Assembly: GCA_024279945.1 (NCBI GenBank)
Contig: JAJRRA010000028.1
Span: 37,199 to 101,198 of the forward strand
Origin: Gammaproteobacteria bacterium
GTDB taxonomy: Bacteria; Pseudomonadota; Gammaproteobacteria; Xanthomonadales; SZUA-36
Direction of reading: 5' to 3'
Length of the DNA: 64,000 nucleotides
Numbering within the stretch: the first letter of the stretch is position 1; each line of letters begins with the position of its first letter. The translations under genes and the position numbers were made by a program. Shown here one piece after another: positions 37,501-46,051 of this stretch. Below the pieces are notes generated by a model. The model was not told the origin of the DNA, did not search any database, and was given only the letters and a program-made list of their open reading frames with translations.

Positions 37501-38714
37501 GACCATAAACCGGAGGCTTGGCCGGCCGGATCTTGTAGTCGCCCGGCGATACGCAGCCTCAGCACGTCGCCCGTGAAGTCGAGCGCATACCCCGTAATGG
37601 CGTCGCACAGGTACTTGGAGGCTCGGTATTCCCGGGTGACGCCGTAGGCGCCGAGAATCTTGACCGCGTTTTGAGCGGTCTTGATGGCGACGTCGACGGC
37701 ATAGATCTTTGCCGCCATAGCCTTGACGCTGACCGATGGATTGCGGTTCTGCCCGGCGCTGGCGGCATCCCAGACAAGCAATCTGGCGGCCTGCACCTCT
37801 ATTTCCATGTCGGCCAGCATCAGCGCGATCGCCTGATGCTCAATCAGCGATTTACCCCAACTCCTGCGTTCCTTCGCGTAGTTCAGCGCGTAATGGTAGG
37901 CGGCTCGCGCGAGTCCCACGAACGGCGCCCCCAGACCCTGGCCGAGGACCGCTCCGAGGATTGCCAGCGCATCGCCTTCACTGCCGAGCCGGTTACCCGA
38001 GGGTACACGCACGTCATCAAAATAGATCGGCGCATGATGGCCGGTCTTCATACCGAGCATCTGGGTACGCTTGCCGACCGACAAGCCGGGTAGATCGGCG
38101 GGGATATAGAACAGCGACATACTTTGCGAGGGCGCAACCTCCATCGAGGTGCGCGCGACGACGAAATAGGCGTCGGCGATACCGGCGTTGGTGATGAACC
38201 CGGCTTTTGCGCCGCTCAGTATGTAGTCTTCGCCATCGCGCCGCGCAGTGGTGTGAAGGCCGAGTTTTGGGTCCGGATAGGGACAGAACAATTCCGAACC
38301 GGCGACGTCGGGTTCGCTCTGCGCACCGGCGAGAATATGCAGGTTGCCGTCACAGAGAGCCGGCAGCCACTTCTGCTTTTGTTCCTCGGTGCCCGCAACG
38401 AGAATGAACATCGGGTAGCCCATGGTTGCACCGAGGGTCATTGCGATACCGATATCCACCGCCGCGATCTCCTCCATGAAGATCGCACCGTCGATGGGTC
38501 CTCGCCCAGCACCCCCGTAGGTCTCCGGAATATAGAAGGTCGTAAAGCCCAGAGCTGTGGCCTTTTCGAACAGCGGTCGGCATTGGGCCCAGCTATCGGT
38601 GTCGTGTGCCTGAGCGTCGATCTGTTCGGCGACCGGGCGGATTTCGTTTTCCGCGAACCGGCGTGCCGTATCCTGAATCAATACCTGTTCTTTGCTAAGT
38701 GTAAAGTCGACCAT
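37497..38714 (-). CDS. Acyl-CoA dehydrogenase
   Basis: 405 residues from ATG 38714 with GAGAG upstream. The fold is standard: N-terminal helices, FAD-binding LAGAQSEPDVAGSE near 130 and GAKAGFITNAGIADAYFVV near 165, and C-terminal helices with RRSWGKSLIEHQAI and KILGAYGVTREYRASKYL. The usual catalytic Glu-Gly-Thr near the C-terminus is replaced by ALDFTGDVLRLRI, so the base may be Asp or be placed elsewhere, as known for some alicyclic-acyl-CoA dehydrogenases. The adjacent Mo enzyme is translated with it. ETF from the nearby cluster would take its electrons. Confidence 0.88.
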   Translation of the reverse strand: MVDFTLSKEQVLIQDTARRFAENEIRPVAEQIDAQAHDTDSWAQCRPLFEKATALGFTTFYIPETYGGAGRGPIDGAIFMEEIAAVDIGIAMTLGATMGYPMFILVAGTEEQKQKWLPALCDGNLHILAGAQSEPDVAGSELFCPYPDPKLGLHTTARRDGEDYILSGAKAGFITNAGIADAYFVVARTSMEVAPSQSMSLFYIPADLPGLSVGKRTQMLGMKTGHHAPIYFDDVRVPSGNRLGSEGDALAILGAVLGQGLGAPFVGLARAAYHYALNYAKERRSWGKSLIEHQAIALMLADMEIEVQAARLLVWDAASAGQNRNPSVSVKAMAAKIYAVDVAIKTAQNAVKILGAYGVTREYRASKYLCDAITGYALDFTGDVLRLRIAGRLQDPAGQASGLWS

Positions 38715-38812
38715 CACTAGCTCTCTCAACCGAAATTTTGTTCATTATGCGCCTTGGCGGGCTGATGCCCCTAAACCGCAACAGAATTGATTCCATATAA
38801 ACCGTATCCGCT

Positions 38813-41194
38813 CTAGTAACGGTACGCGACCTCCAGCCCCCATTCGGTCGGACGACCCGGGTACCCGAAGGCGACGCCCAGACCCTGCGCGATGACGTCC
38901 TGAGTGGTGGTGAAATACTCCTTATCCGTAACGTTTAGGCCGAACGCCGATACGCTCACGTGCCCATCCGACGATGTCCAGGTGCTGCGGAGGTTGACGA
39001 GCCCATAGCCGTTCTGCAGATCCAGGCTGCTGCAGGCCGCCCCGAAGCACAGGTCGTCGATGTACACGTAATCGATGCGCAGGGCTAAGCTGCCCCCCCA
39101 GATGCCGCGCAAGAAGGTGTACTGCGCGCTGTAGTTCATCGTCCATAGCGGCGTGTTCACCAGCGGGTCGTCCTTGGTAATACCACTGAAGGCCAGCACC
39201 GGGTCGAGCTTGCGGTACTTCCCTTTAGCGTAACCGATGTTCGCCGTCAGTTCGAGTTGCGCCAGTGGTTTTGCCAGTAGCTCGATCTCGAAGCCGTTAA
39301 TACGGGCCTCGGCGGCGTTGATCTGGTTGAAGAAGCCGGAGGTCGGATCGACCACGAGTAGTTGGATGTTATCGTAGTTCGAAGAAAATACAGTGGCGTT
39401 CAGGCGCATCCGGTGATCGAACCACTCGCTCTTTATGCCGAACTCGTTGGTCGTGATCGTCTCCGGTTCAAACGGGGTCAGCGGATCGTACTGGCCGGTG
39501 AGTATGTTCGGTGACTGACGGCCGTTGTAACCGCCGGACTTGAAACCCTCCGAGTAGGAGAAATACAGCAACATGTTGTTGGTGGCCTGGAAATTGAGCC
39601 CGAGCTTCGGTGTCCAGGCGTCCCAGGAATGCTTGGCAGACGGCGATACCGTCAGGAACGGGTTGTTGGGGGACATCGTCGGGATGACCATCGGCGGGAA
39701 GCCGAAGAACGAGAACACGCCGGCCGTGTTATCGATGGAATCGTCGAAGGCGTATTTCTTGGTCTCGTCCGTATAGCGGACGCCGGCTACTGCGGTGATT
39801 CGATCAGTCAGGTGGATATTCACGTGAGTGAACATGGCCCAGCTCTGGGTGTCCAGATTGTAGTCCTGCCTGTTCTGCAGGCAGTTGGTGCGCCCGGTCA
39901 GGATGGCGAAGCCGGGCGCGAACGGTGGCAGGCCATTATTGCCCCCGAGACAGACCTGGTTATCGTAGAACACGTTTTCGTCGTAATAGTATAAGCCCAG
40001 CATCCAGTCGACACGCTCCTGCATGAAGGTGCCGCGGAACTGCAACTCCTGGCTGAACTGGTTCTGGTTCATGATGAACGCTCCCTCATAGAACGAGTAG
40101 GGCGTTGAGTCGTAGTCCTGCGGGCTATTCTGTTTCAACTCGCGGTAGGCGGTGATGGATTTCACGTGGATGCCGGCCACATCCCAGTCAATGGTGCCAC
40201 TCGAACCCCAGACATCAAGGCTGTCCTTGGTGGGCAACGAGGTGTTGTTGTCGTAGAAGCCGATACCCGGATTTTGCTGGGAGAAGACGAACGGCGTGAA
40301 ATCGAAGGGCGTCCCCGGCAACGGGAACGGCACGCCGAGCGGTGTGGTCGGCAGCGGCAGGAAGGAGCTCGGTGGCGGCTGGTAGCCGATGAGGATCTTA
40401 TGCGCGGGCGAGCCGCCGCTGTCTGTGGCGTCCAGCGACACGCGGACCGTGAGGTTGTCGGCCGGTTCCCACAGGGCCTTAATACGGCCGGCGAGCGTCT
40501 TGATGTCGCCGAAGGTCGCCCCGTCGCTGGCCCGACGGCCCCAGCCGTCCTGGTTGCGGGTAAGCGCCGAGAGCTTGAGTTTGAACCGCTCGGTGACAGG
40601 CAGATCGACCGAGACCTGGCCATCGATGCGGTTACGGGAGCCCACCGTGATCTTGGCTTTCGCGCCAAAGGCCTCACCCGGATCTGAGGTAACGACGTTG
40701 ATCGCGCCACCCATGGTGTTGCGGCCGAACAGTGTGCCCTGCGGCCCGCGGAGCACCTCCACGCGGGCGATATCCAGTGTATCGAAGGACGCACCCATGG
40801 TCCGGCCAAGGTAGATCCCATCAAGGTAGGTGCCCACGCCCGGGTCGACCGCGGCATTCGGGTCGAACTGGCCGACGCCGCGGATGTAGTAGTAGCCGTC
40901 GCTACCGGCGGTTGGTCCGGTGCCCTTGTACAGGTTCGGTACGAAGCCGGCGATGTCGCCGACGTTGGTGGCGGATCGCTGTTGCAGCATGTCCTCGGTG
41001 AACGCGCTAACCGCGACCGGCACCTCCTGCATACGCTCCTCTACCCGGCGCGCGGTAACGGTTACTTCCTCAATTTCTAGCGTACTTTTCTCGGTACTCG
41101 TTTCCTGGGCCAAGCCCGGTGAGGCACTCCAGAAAAAGAGCCCCACTGCCAGAGCCGCAGTGGCCCCCGATATACGTTGTTGATAATCGATCAT
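38813..41194 (-). CDS. TonB-dependent outer-membrane receptor
   Basis: 793 residues with a signal peptide ending near SPGLAQ (residue ~30) and a plug domain starting EIEEVTVTARRVEERMQEVPVAVSAF, of the kind found in receptors for carbon sources rather than siderophores. The beta-barrel ends in aromatic residues (EVAYRY). ATG 41194 is supported by AAGGA 9 bp upstream; the longer frame to 41248 lacks one. It lies between the CoA ligase and the dehydrogenase genes on the same strand, suggesting uptake of the large or hydrophobic substrate of this cluster. Confidence 0.92.
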   Translation of the reverse strand: MIDYQQRISGATAALAVGLFFWSASPGLAQETSTEKSTLEIEEVTVTARRVEERMQEVPVAVSAFTEDMLQQRSATNVGDIAGFVPNLYKGTGPTAGSDGYYYIRGVGQFDPNAAVDPGVGTYLDGIYLGRTMGASFDTLDIARVEVLRGPQGTLFGRNTMGGAINVVTSDPGEAFGAKAKITVGSRNRIDGQVSVDLPVTERFKLKLSALTRNQDGWGRRASDGATFGDIKTLAGRIKALWEPADNLTVRVSLDATDSGGSPAHKILIGYQPPPSSFLPLPTTPLGVPFPLPGTPFDFTPFVFSQQNPGIGFYDNNTSLPTKDSLDVWGSSGTIDWDVAGIHVKSITAYRELKQNSPQDYDSTPYSFYEGAFIMNQNQFSQELQFRGTFMQERVDWMLGLYYYDENVFYDNQVCLGGNNGLPPFAPGFAILTGRTNCLQNRQDYNLDTQSWAMFTHVNIHLTDRITAVAGVRYTDETKKYAFDDSIDNTAGVFSFFGFPPMVIPTMSPNNPFLTVSPSAKHSWDAWTPKLGLNFQATNNMLLYFSYSEGFKSGGYNGRQSPNILTGQYDPLTPFEPETITTNEFGIKSEWFDHRMRLNATVFSSNYDNIQLLVVDPTSGFFNQINAAEARINGFEIELLAKPLAQLELTANIGYAKGKYRKLDPVLAFSGITKDDPLVNTPLWTMNYSAQYTFLRGIWGGSLALRIDYVYIDDLCFGAACSSLDLQNGYGLVNLRSTWTSSDGHVSVSAFGLNVTDKEYFTTTQDVIAQGLGVAFGYPGRPTEWGLEVAYRY

Positions 41195-41424
41195 CAGTTC
41201 TTTTCCTTTACTTAAGGAGTCAAAACATGAGGTGGCCCGATGCGCCACATTTAATTAACGGTAGCACATAGTTGAGGTCGTGAAAATTTCCTTGAAGTGC
41301 GGCTCGCATAACCTGTAGTTATGATCCGGCGTGCGTGCTAGAACAGTGTCAATTGCCGCCGTTGCTCAATTTGAAGATCGCTTCGGGTAACGGTCTGAGC
41401 TTGCTTTGCATGAGCTTCCTATCC

Positions 41425-42999
41425 TTATCTCAGCTTAAATCTCTGAATTTTTCCCGTGGCCGTTTTCGGTAGTTCGTTTTCATAGGAAAACCACCGTGGA
41501 TACTTGTAAGGGGCTAAGTCTTTTTTGCAAAGATCCAACAGCTCCGCATCCAATTCCGGGGAAGCGTCGTTATGATCTATTAAAACGATGAATGCTTTGG
41601 GTTTAATCAGGTTTTGTTCATCCGCATGTCCCGTAACGGCGGCTTCCAACACTTTGGGATGTTCCATCAGCTTGGACTCGATCTCAAAGGGGGAACACCA
41701 GATTCCGCCGACTTTCAGCATGTCGTCGTTTCGACCGCAATAATGATAGTATCCGTCTCCATCTTTAATGTAGGTATCGCCGGTATTCAACCACTCGCCC
41801 TGCATAGTATGGGCGGTTTTTCCCGGATTGTTCCAGTAGCGGGCGGCGGTGGAGCCGCCTTTAATCAGCAATTGACCGGAATCTCCGGCTTCGGCTTCGG
41901 TTCCTTTTTCATCTAGGATCTTCGCCTCGTACCCCGTAACCAGCCGGCCGCTACTTCCGGGCTTATAATCGTCTATTCGATTAGAGATGAAGATGTGTAG
42001 AATCTCAGTGGAGCCGATGCCGTCCAGAATGATCAGTCCCGTTTTATCGTGCCATCGATGAAAAATATCGGAAGGAAGGCCCTCGCCGGCGGATACACAC
42101 ACTCGAACGGAGGAAACGTCTCGTTCATTGCTTTCCATATCCATCAATTGCGCCGCATATAGAGTGGGAACGCCGAAGTACAGGGTCGGCTTGAATTTTT
42201 CAATCGCCTCGAAAACCTTGTCCGGCGTGGGACGACCGTCGAAAAGAACCGTAGTCGCCCCGACCCAAAGCGGAAAGTGCATGGCGTTGCCGTGTCCATA
42301 GGCGAAAAATAGCTTGGCGGCGGAAAAACAGGTATCGTCTTCTCGGATCCCCAAGGTTTCCACCCCGTAATATTGGCTGGTGACGACCATATCACGGTGG
42401 CGATGAACCGCGCCTTTTGGATTTCCCGTTGATCCGGAGGAATAAAGTAAAAAGCAATCATCGTCGGCTCTGGCGTCTTCCGCTTCCAGTTCGGAAGAGG
42501 CTCCAGACAGTCTTTCCTTAATGCCGTTTTCACCTTCAGTCAAAACACAGTGCTCAGGCTTTGACTCCATTAGCTCCAACGCAGATTCGACTTCGCCCTT
42601 ATAATTCGGCGAATATATGAGAGCAGTGCATCCTGAATCGGATATGATGAAAGAATAATCCTTGGCTCGAAGCAAGGTATTGATGGGAATCGGAATGATG
42701 CCGGCTTTGATTGCCCCCCAAAACACATAAAAGAATTCCGGACAGTCTTTAACGATCATTACGACTCGGTCCCCTTTCCTTAAACCGAGGTTTTTGAACA
42801 GATTGCCGACGCGATTCACGTTTTCGACCAGTCGACTATAGGTCACTTCTTCGCCCGACGTAGTTCTAATAATGACTTTTTCTCCCCGTCCCTCAACTAT
42901 ATGACGGTCGATAAAGGGAACCGCCACATTGAAAACGGGTGAAAAGTCGAGTTTCGTCGGCATTTGAGTATTGTCCGTTACGACTGTGTGTTTTTTCAT
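41425..42999 (-). CDS. Benzoate-CoA ligase-like acyl-CoA synthetase
   Basis: 524 residues of the adenylate-forming family. The P-loop LLYSSGSTGNPKGAVHRH lies near 185-202, followed by KLFFAYGHGNAMHFPLWVGA, CVSAGEGLP near 285, the ATP motif LNTGDTYIKDGDGYYHYCGR near 400, and the C-terminal Lys in LPKTATGKIQRFKLR. The N-terminal pattern and FFAYGHGN match benzoate/hydroxybenzoate-CoA ligases. AAGGAAAGG precedes the ATG. Codon use is more A/T-rich than in the neighbours, a sign of separate origin. It likely activates the imported acid to its CoA thioester. Confidence 0.88.
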   Translation of the reverse strand: MKKHTVVTDNTQMPTKLDFSPVFNVAVPFIDRHIVEGRGEKVIIRTTSGEEVTYSRLVENVNRVGNLFKNLGLRKGDRVVMIVKDCPEFFYVFWGAIKAGIIPIPINTLLRAKDYSFIISDSGCTALIYSPNYKGEVESALELMESKPEHCVLTEGENGIKERLSGASSELEAEDARADDDCFLLYSSGSTGNPKGAVHRHRDMVVTSQYYGVETLGIREDDTCFSAAKLFFAYGHGNAMHFPLWVGATTVLFDGRPTPDKVFEAIEKFKPTLYFGVPTLYAAQLMDMESNERDVSSVRVCVSAGEGLPSDIFHRWHDKTGLIILDGIGSTEILHIFISNRIDDYKPGSSGRLVTGYEAKILDEKGTEAEAGDSGQLLIKGGSTAARYWNNPGKTAHTMQGEWLNTGDTYIKDGDGYYHYCGRNDDMLKVGGIWCSPFEIESKLMEHPKVLEAAVTGHADEQNLIKPKAFIVLIDHNDASPELDAELLDLCKKDLAPYKYPRWFSYENELPKTATGKIQRFKLR

Positions 43000-43167
43000 C
43001 CTTTCCTTCCTATTCTTCGGGGTTGTCGAAGTGATCCTCCCCCCATGATTTCGGACACGAAGTTAAGGCGCGCCGTGAAATACGAAGAAGTGTACCTGAG
43101 GGCTTATGAAGACATTGAGCCGTGCAAAACAATCACTAAGTCAAGAATGCGAGTCAGAGTGAAGTTG

Positions 43168-43593
43168 TCAATCCTGAACCTTTTCTATAGTTAGTTTCGC
43201 GACGACCGCACCCCAACCACCTTTATCCACACCAACATCCGCACAATGAACCTTGTCGAAGGTGAGCCGGGTCGGGGCTTCAGTGCTATTAAGTTTATCA
43301 AAGAGCACATTGACGTGGGTCGCCAGTGGACCGAGCAAGCCGAAACATATCTTTTCAGGATTACCCTTGCACGGCAGGGTACCGTCTCCATTAATGACAA
43401 TCCGGTCACCTACCTTATGCCCTACCGCACAGTTGCTGGAGTGCGTTACCTCTGCCACCATTTTATACTTACTGAAGTTGTCAAAGTTTTCGAGTGCCTT
43501 AATGTTGTTAGGGCTGCTTTTCCAAATTTCCAGTTCTTCATCGGTGTAGCCCAGTAGTTCCTTTGCATATTTCAATGTATCATCGTTCGCCAT
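43168..43593 (-). CDS. TIGR04076-like small protein
   Basis: 141 residues from ATG 43593 (GGAG upstream); the longer frame to 43707 has no ribosome site. The C-terminal ~85 residues carry CAVGHKVGDRIVINGDG, ICFGLLGPLATHVNVLF and a final VHCADVGVDKGGWGAVVAKL strand, matching the TIGR04076 family of unknown function common in anaerobes. The N-terminal part (YAKELLGYTDEELEIWKSSP) is a short helical addition. Cysteines could bind metal. Its role here is unknown; it may be an orphan. Confidence 0.6.
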   Translation of the reverse strand: MANDDTLKYAKELLGYTDEELEIWKSSPNNIKALENFDNFSKYKMVAEVTHSSNCAVGHKVGDRIVINGDGTLPCKGNPEKICFGLLGPLATHVNVLFDKLNSTEAPTRLTFDKVHCADVGVDKGGWGAVVAKLTIEKVQD

Positions 43594-43739
43594 GCAAATT
43601 CTCCAAAGTAAGTTATGAAATGATAAACATCTGTAAGAGTGTAGTGCAGTAGGTAAAATTACACACATAGCAAATTCAACTAAAGACATTTCTAATAAGA
43701 ATGACAATGTCTTCGCCCGGACCGTGCGGCGGGATCACC

Positions 43740-44023
43740 CCACCCGACTTTTTTCCAGGGCTTGAGTTCGTCTTTTTTAATACGCGTCGAACCGTCTCAT
43801 GCGACACACTATCAACGTATTGGTGTTCCACCAATTAAATATCGGCCAACAATCGTAGCGCCCAGCGCACATGGCCCAGCGGTGGTCGAGAGCAACTGAG
43901 TGTAACCAAGTGTGCTTCAAATTCACCGTCGGCAATCGCCTTCTGAGCACCGGTTATCCGATCAGGGAAGGCCGTTGGCGCAACCGCATTACTCTCGGTT
44001 ATGACAACGTGTCTATAAGTCAA
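43740..44023 (-). pseudogene. IS630-family transposase N-terminal remnant
   Basis: Reading on the minus strand, DGEFEAHLVTLSCSRPPLGHVRWALRLLADI is followed by a stop and then LVEHQYVDSVSHETVRRVLKK and ELKPWKK. This is the helix-turn-helix and linker part of IS630-type transposases (SHETVRxxLKKNELKPW). The catalytic domain is missing. The internal stop and loss of the rest show decay. The stretch 44024-44322 shows no further gene. Confidence 0.75.
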
Positions 44024-44322
44024 TTGATTAGGCTGGAAGATATGTTAAAAAGATGGTTTAGCGTAAAGTGTTGCTGAATCGTGACCTGGGGGCGGGATCA
44101 GAGGAGTGGGGATGCGTTTAAGTGCAAATGTTGCGAAGGTTTCTGAAATGTCCGTTGACGACGATGGCTGAGGCCCACCGACAGTTCGACGACAAACTGA
44201 TCGACAATCTCGAGAGCCTAGCCCGGCGCATCAGGTGGCACTAGAGCACTTGCGGGTCATGCTCGACATGCGCTTTGCATTATTATCATTCGTGGCATAT
44301 TTATGAGGAGATGACGAAAACT

Positions 44323-45408
44323 ATGATAAAAATCCCCAAACAGGACCGAAAAGCTTGGGCACGGAAGCAATTTCGCGGCTTTGAGAATATCTTACTGCCC
44401 TCCTTTACTGCGGACTTCCAAGGTCTGGATGAAGCAGGGATCGCGTATGATGTGCGCCAGAGCATCAAGCACGGCTGCTTCTCCGTATTCGCGGTACCGT
44501 TGGCACTCAGCTTAGCGGAGCAGCGCCACTTTCTCGAGGTCGTCGTCACCGCCGCGGGAGGAGACGTGACGGTCGGTTTGCCCCTGATGGAGCCGTCCAT
44601 TGAGGGGCAGTACAAGCTACTCGATATAGCTGAGCAGACTGGTTGTAGCCACGTGCTGATTCATCCACCGTTCGAATACCATGCTGAATCCGAAGACCAG
44701 CTTTACGAATATTATCGTGAGCTTATTGAATCCACAGACCTCGGAGTTGTGCTCTGGGCCACGGATGGCACTCAATTCACCCACCTGCACCCGAGTAACG
44801 TGGTGTTGTCGGTTTTTGATCGACTAGCCGATCTGCCCAACGTCGTTGCGATCAAGTTGATGGCCACACTGAGTCTCCCGACGGTTTACGAGTGCTGCGA
44901 ACGGCTGCACGATCGTGTCCTCATCGGCAGCGTAAGTTTGGGGCTCATGCCGCTGCTGGTGAAACATTACGGCGTGCAATGGAGTGGCGCGTGGACTATC
45001 GAAGCGTTGCAGTCACCCGAGAAGCCTTATGTCGTGGAGTATCTCGATAACCTCATCGCCGGGCGCGAAGCGGAAGCCATGAAAATATTCTGGAAGATCA
45101 AGCCTGCCTATGACGCGCTATTCGTGTTGATGGCACCGATGCTTCCCAAGGGCATACACCCTAATATCCACCTGAAGTATTACCAGTGGGCGGTCGGCGG
45201 AAATGGCGGCTTGCTGCGCGAACCAATGGACCCTAAGGAGGCTGAGTTTCCCCTGCAGCCACATGAGCGCGATTCGATAAAGGCAGCGCTGCGTTCCATC
45301 GACCTTGAGCCACGAGAGGACGAGGAGTCCTTTTTAGTCGGAACGGCCAACTATGAAAAAGGTATATGCCTGGCTGACCTCGCTCGGGTGCCGATGTACG
45401 TCACCTAA
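44323..45408 (+). CDS. Divergent DHDPS-family aldolase/lyase
   Basis: 361 residues from ATG 44323, placed 12 bp after GAGGAG; ATG 44311 abuts that site and is less likely. The (beta/alpha)8 pattern and a Schiff-base Lys in VVAIKLMATLS (near residue 185) fit the family, but the usual Tyr of YNxP is replaced by LWATDGTQF and the chain is ~60 residues longer. Relatives that keep the Lys but change the Tyr include hydratase-aldolases of aromatic degradation. Stands alone between two decayed mobile or regulatory remnants. Confidence 0.7.
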   Translation: MIKIPKQDRKAWARKQFRGFENILLPSFTADFQGLDEAGIAYDVRQSIKHGCFSVFAVPLALSLAEQRHFLEVVVTAAGGDVTVGLPLMEPSIEGQYKLLDIAEQTGCSHVLIHPPFEYHAESEDQLYEYYRELIESTDLGVVLWATDGTQFTHLHPSNVVLSVFDRLADLPNVVAIKLMATLSLPTVYECCERLHDRVLIGSVSLGLMPLLVKHYGVQWSGAWTIEALQSPEKPYVVEYLDNLIAGREAEAMKIFWKIKPAYDALFVLMAPMLPKGIHPNIHLKYYQWAVGGNGGLLREPMDPKEAEFPLQPHERDSIKAALRSIDLEPREDEESFLVGTANYEKGICLADLARVPMYVT

Positions 45409-45663
45409 AGCTCGTGGGGTCACCGCTGACCGCGCCGGGCGAGGTGCCCGGTTGTTACATTTGAGCGGCGGGACCGCAGGGTACGAGTGTGCATGCGACA
45501 ATGTGTCCACCGGTATTGGCGGTCATCTCCAGGTGCAGTCGCATCCCGCGTGAACGTGCAGAGGAGATATCCCCGCTGATTCGCTAAAGTTGACAGACGA
45601 GCATGTAGAATAATTAAAAAATGGATTCCCGACATTGATCTGGCGAGCGGTAACTGGCCGTAA

Positions 45664-45924
45664 ATCAGCGATCCGAACATCGTGTACGAACCGCTGAGAA
45701 ATGACCAGTGCGTCGTGGTAGCAGGGACCAAGCATCCCCTAGCAAAGCGGCCAGCACAGATTGCCGAGATGCTCGACTATGCGTGGGCGCTACCGTCGCA
45801 CAGCCAGGGTTGGTGCGAGAAACTAGATCAGATATTTACCGTTAACGGCCTGACGGTCCCAGTGCGACGGTGGTTCATCGAAGCGTGTATCCTTTCCGGG
45901 GGCCAACGGGACAAAGTTCCATGA
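45664..45924 (+). pseudogene. LysR effector-domain remnant
   Basis: The frame SDPNIVYEPLRNDQCVVVAGTKHPLA, then LDYAWALPSHSQGW, matches the middle of a LysR substrate-binding domain. There is no DNA-binding part upstream and no proper end downstream. Probably once controlled the gene before or after it. No gene was recognised in 45409-45663. Confidence 0.7.
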
Positions 45925-46051
45925 ACTACCTAATCATTGTAAACCGCTCAGGCATAACCGGTGTTTATGGGCCGTTGCCCGGTTTTCATTTGACCCCTTG
46001 CGTGGTGGACTGTCAGTGTTTAACTTTACGTGGTTTGAGCCGAGTAGGTAC

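Noticed and set aside
40162..40857. 231-codon frame overlapping the TonB receptor
   Set aside because: Rich in Arg/Ser/Pro with no domain pattern; out-of-frame reading of the receptor gene.
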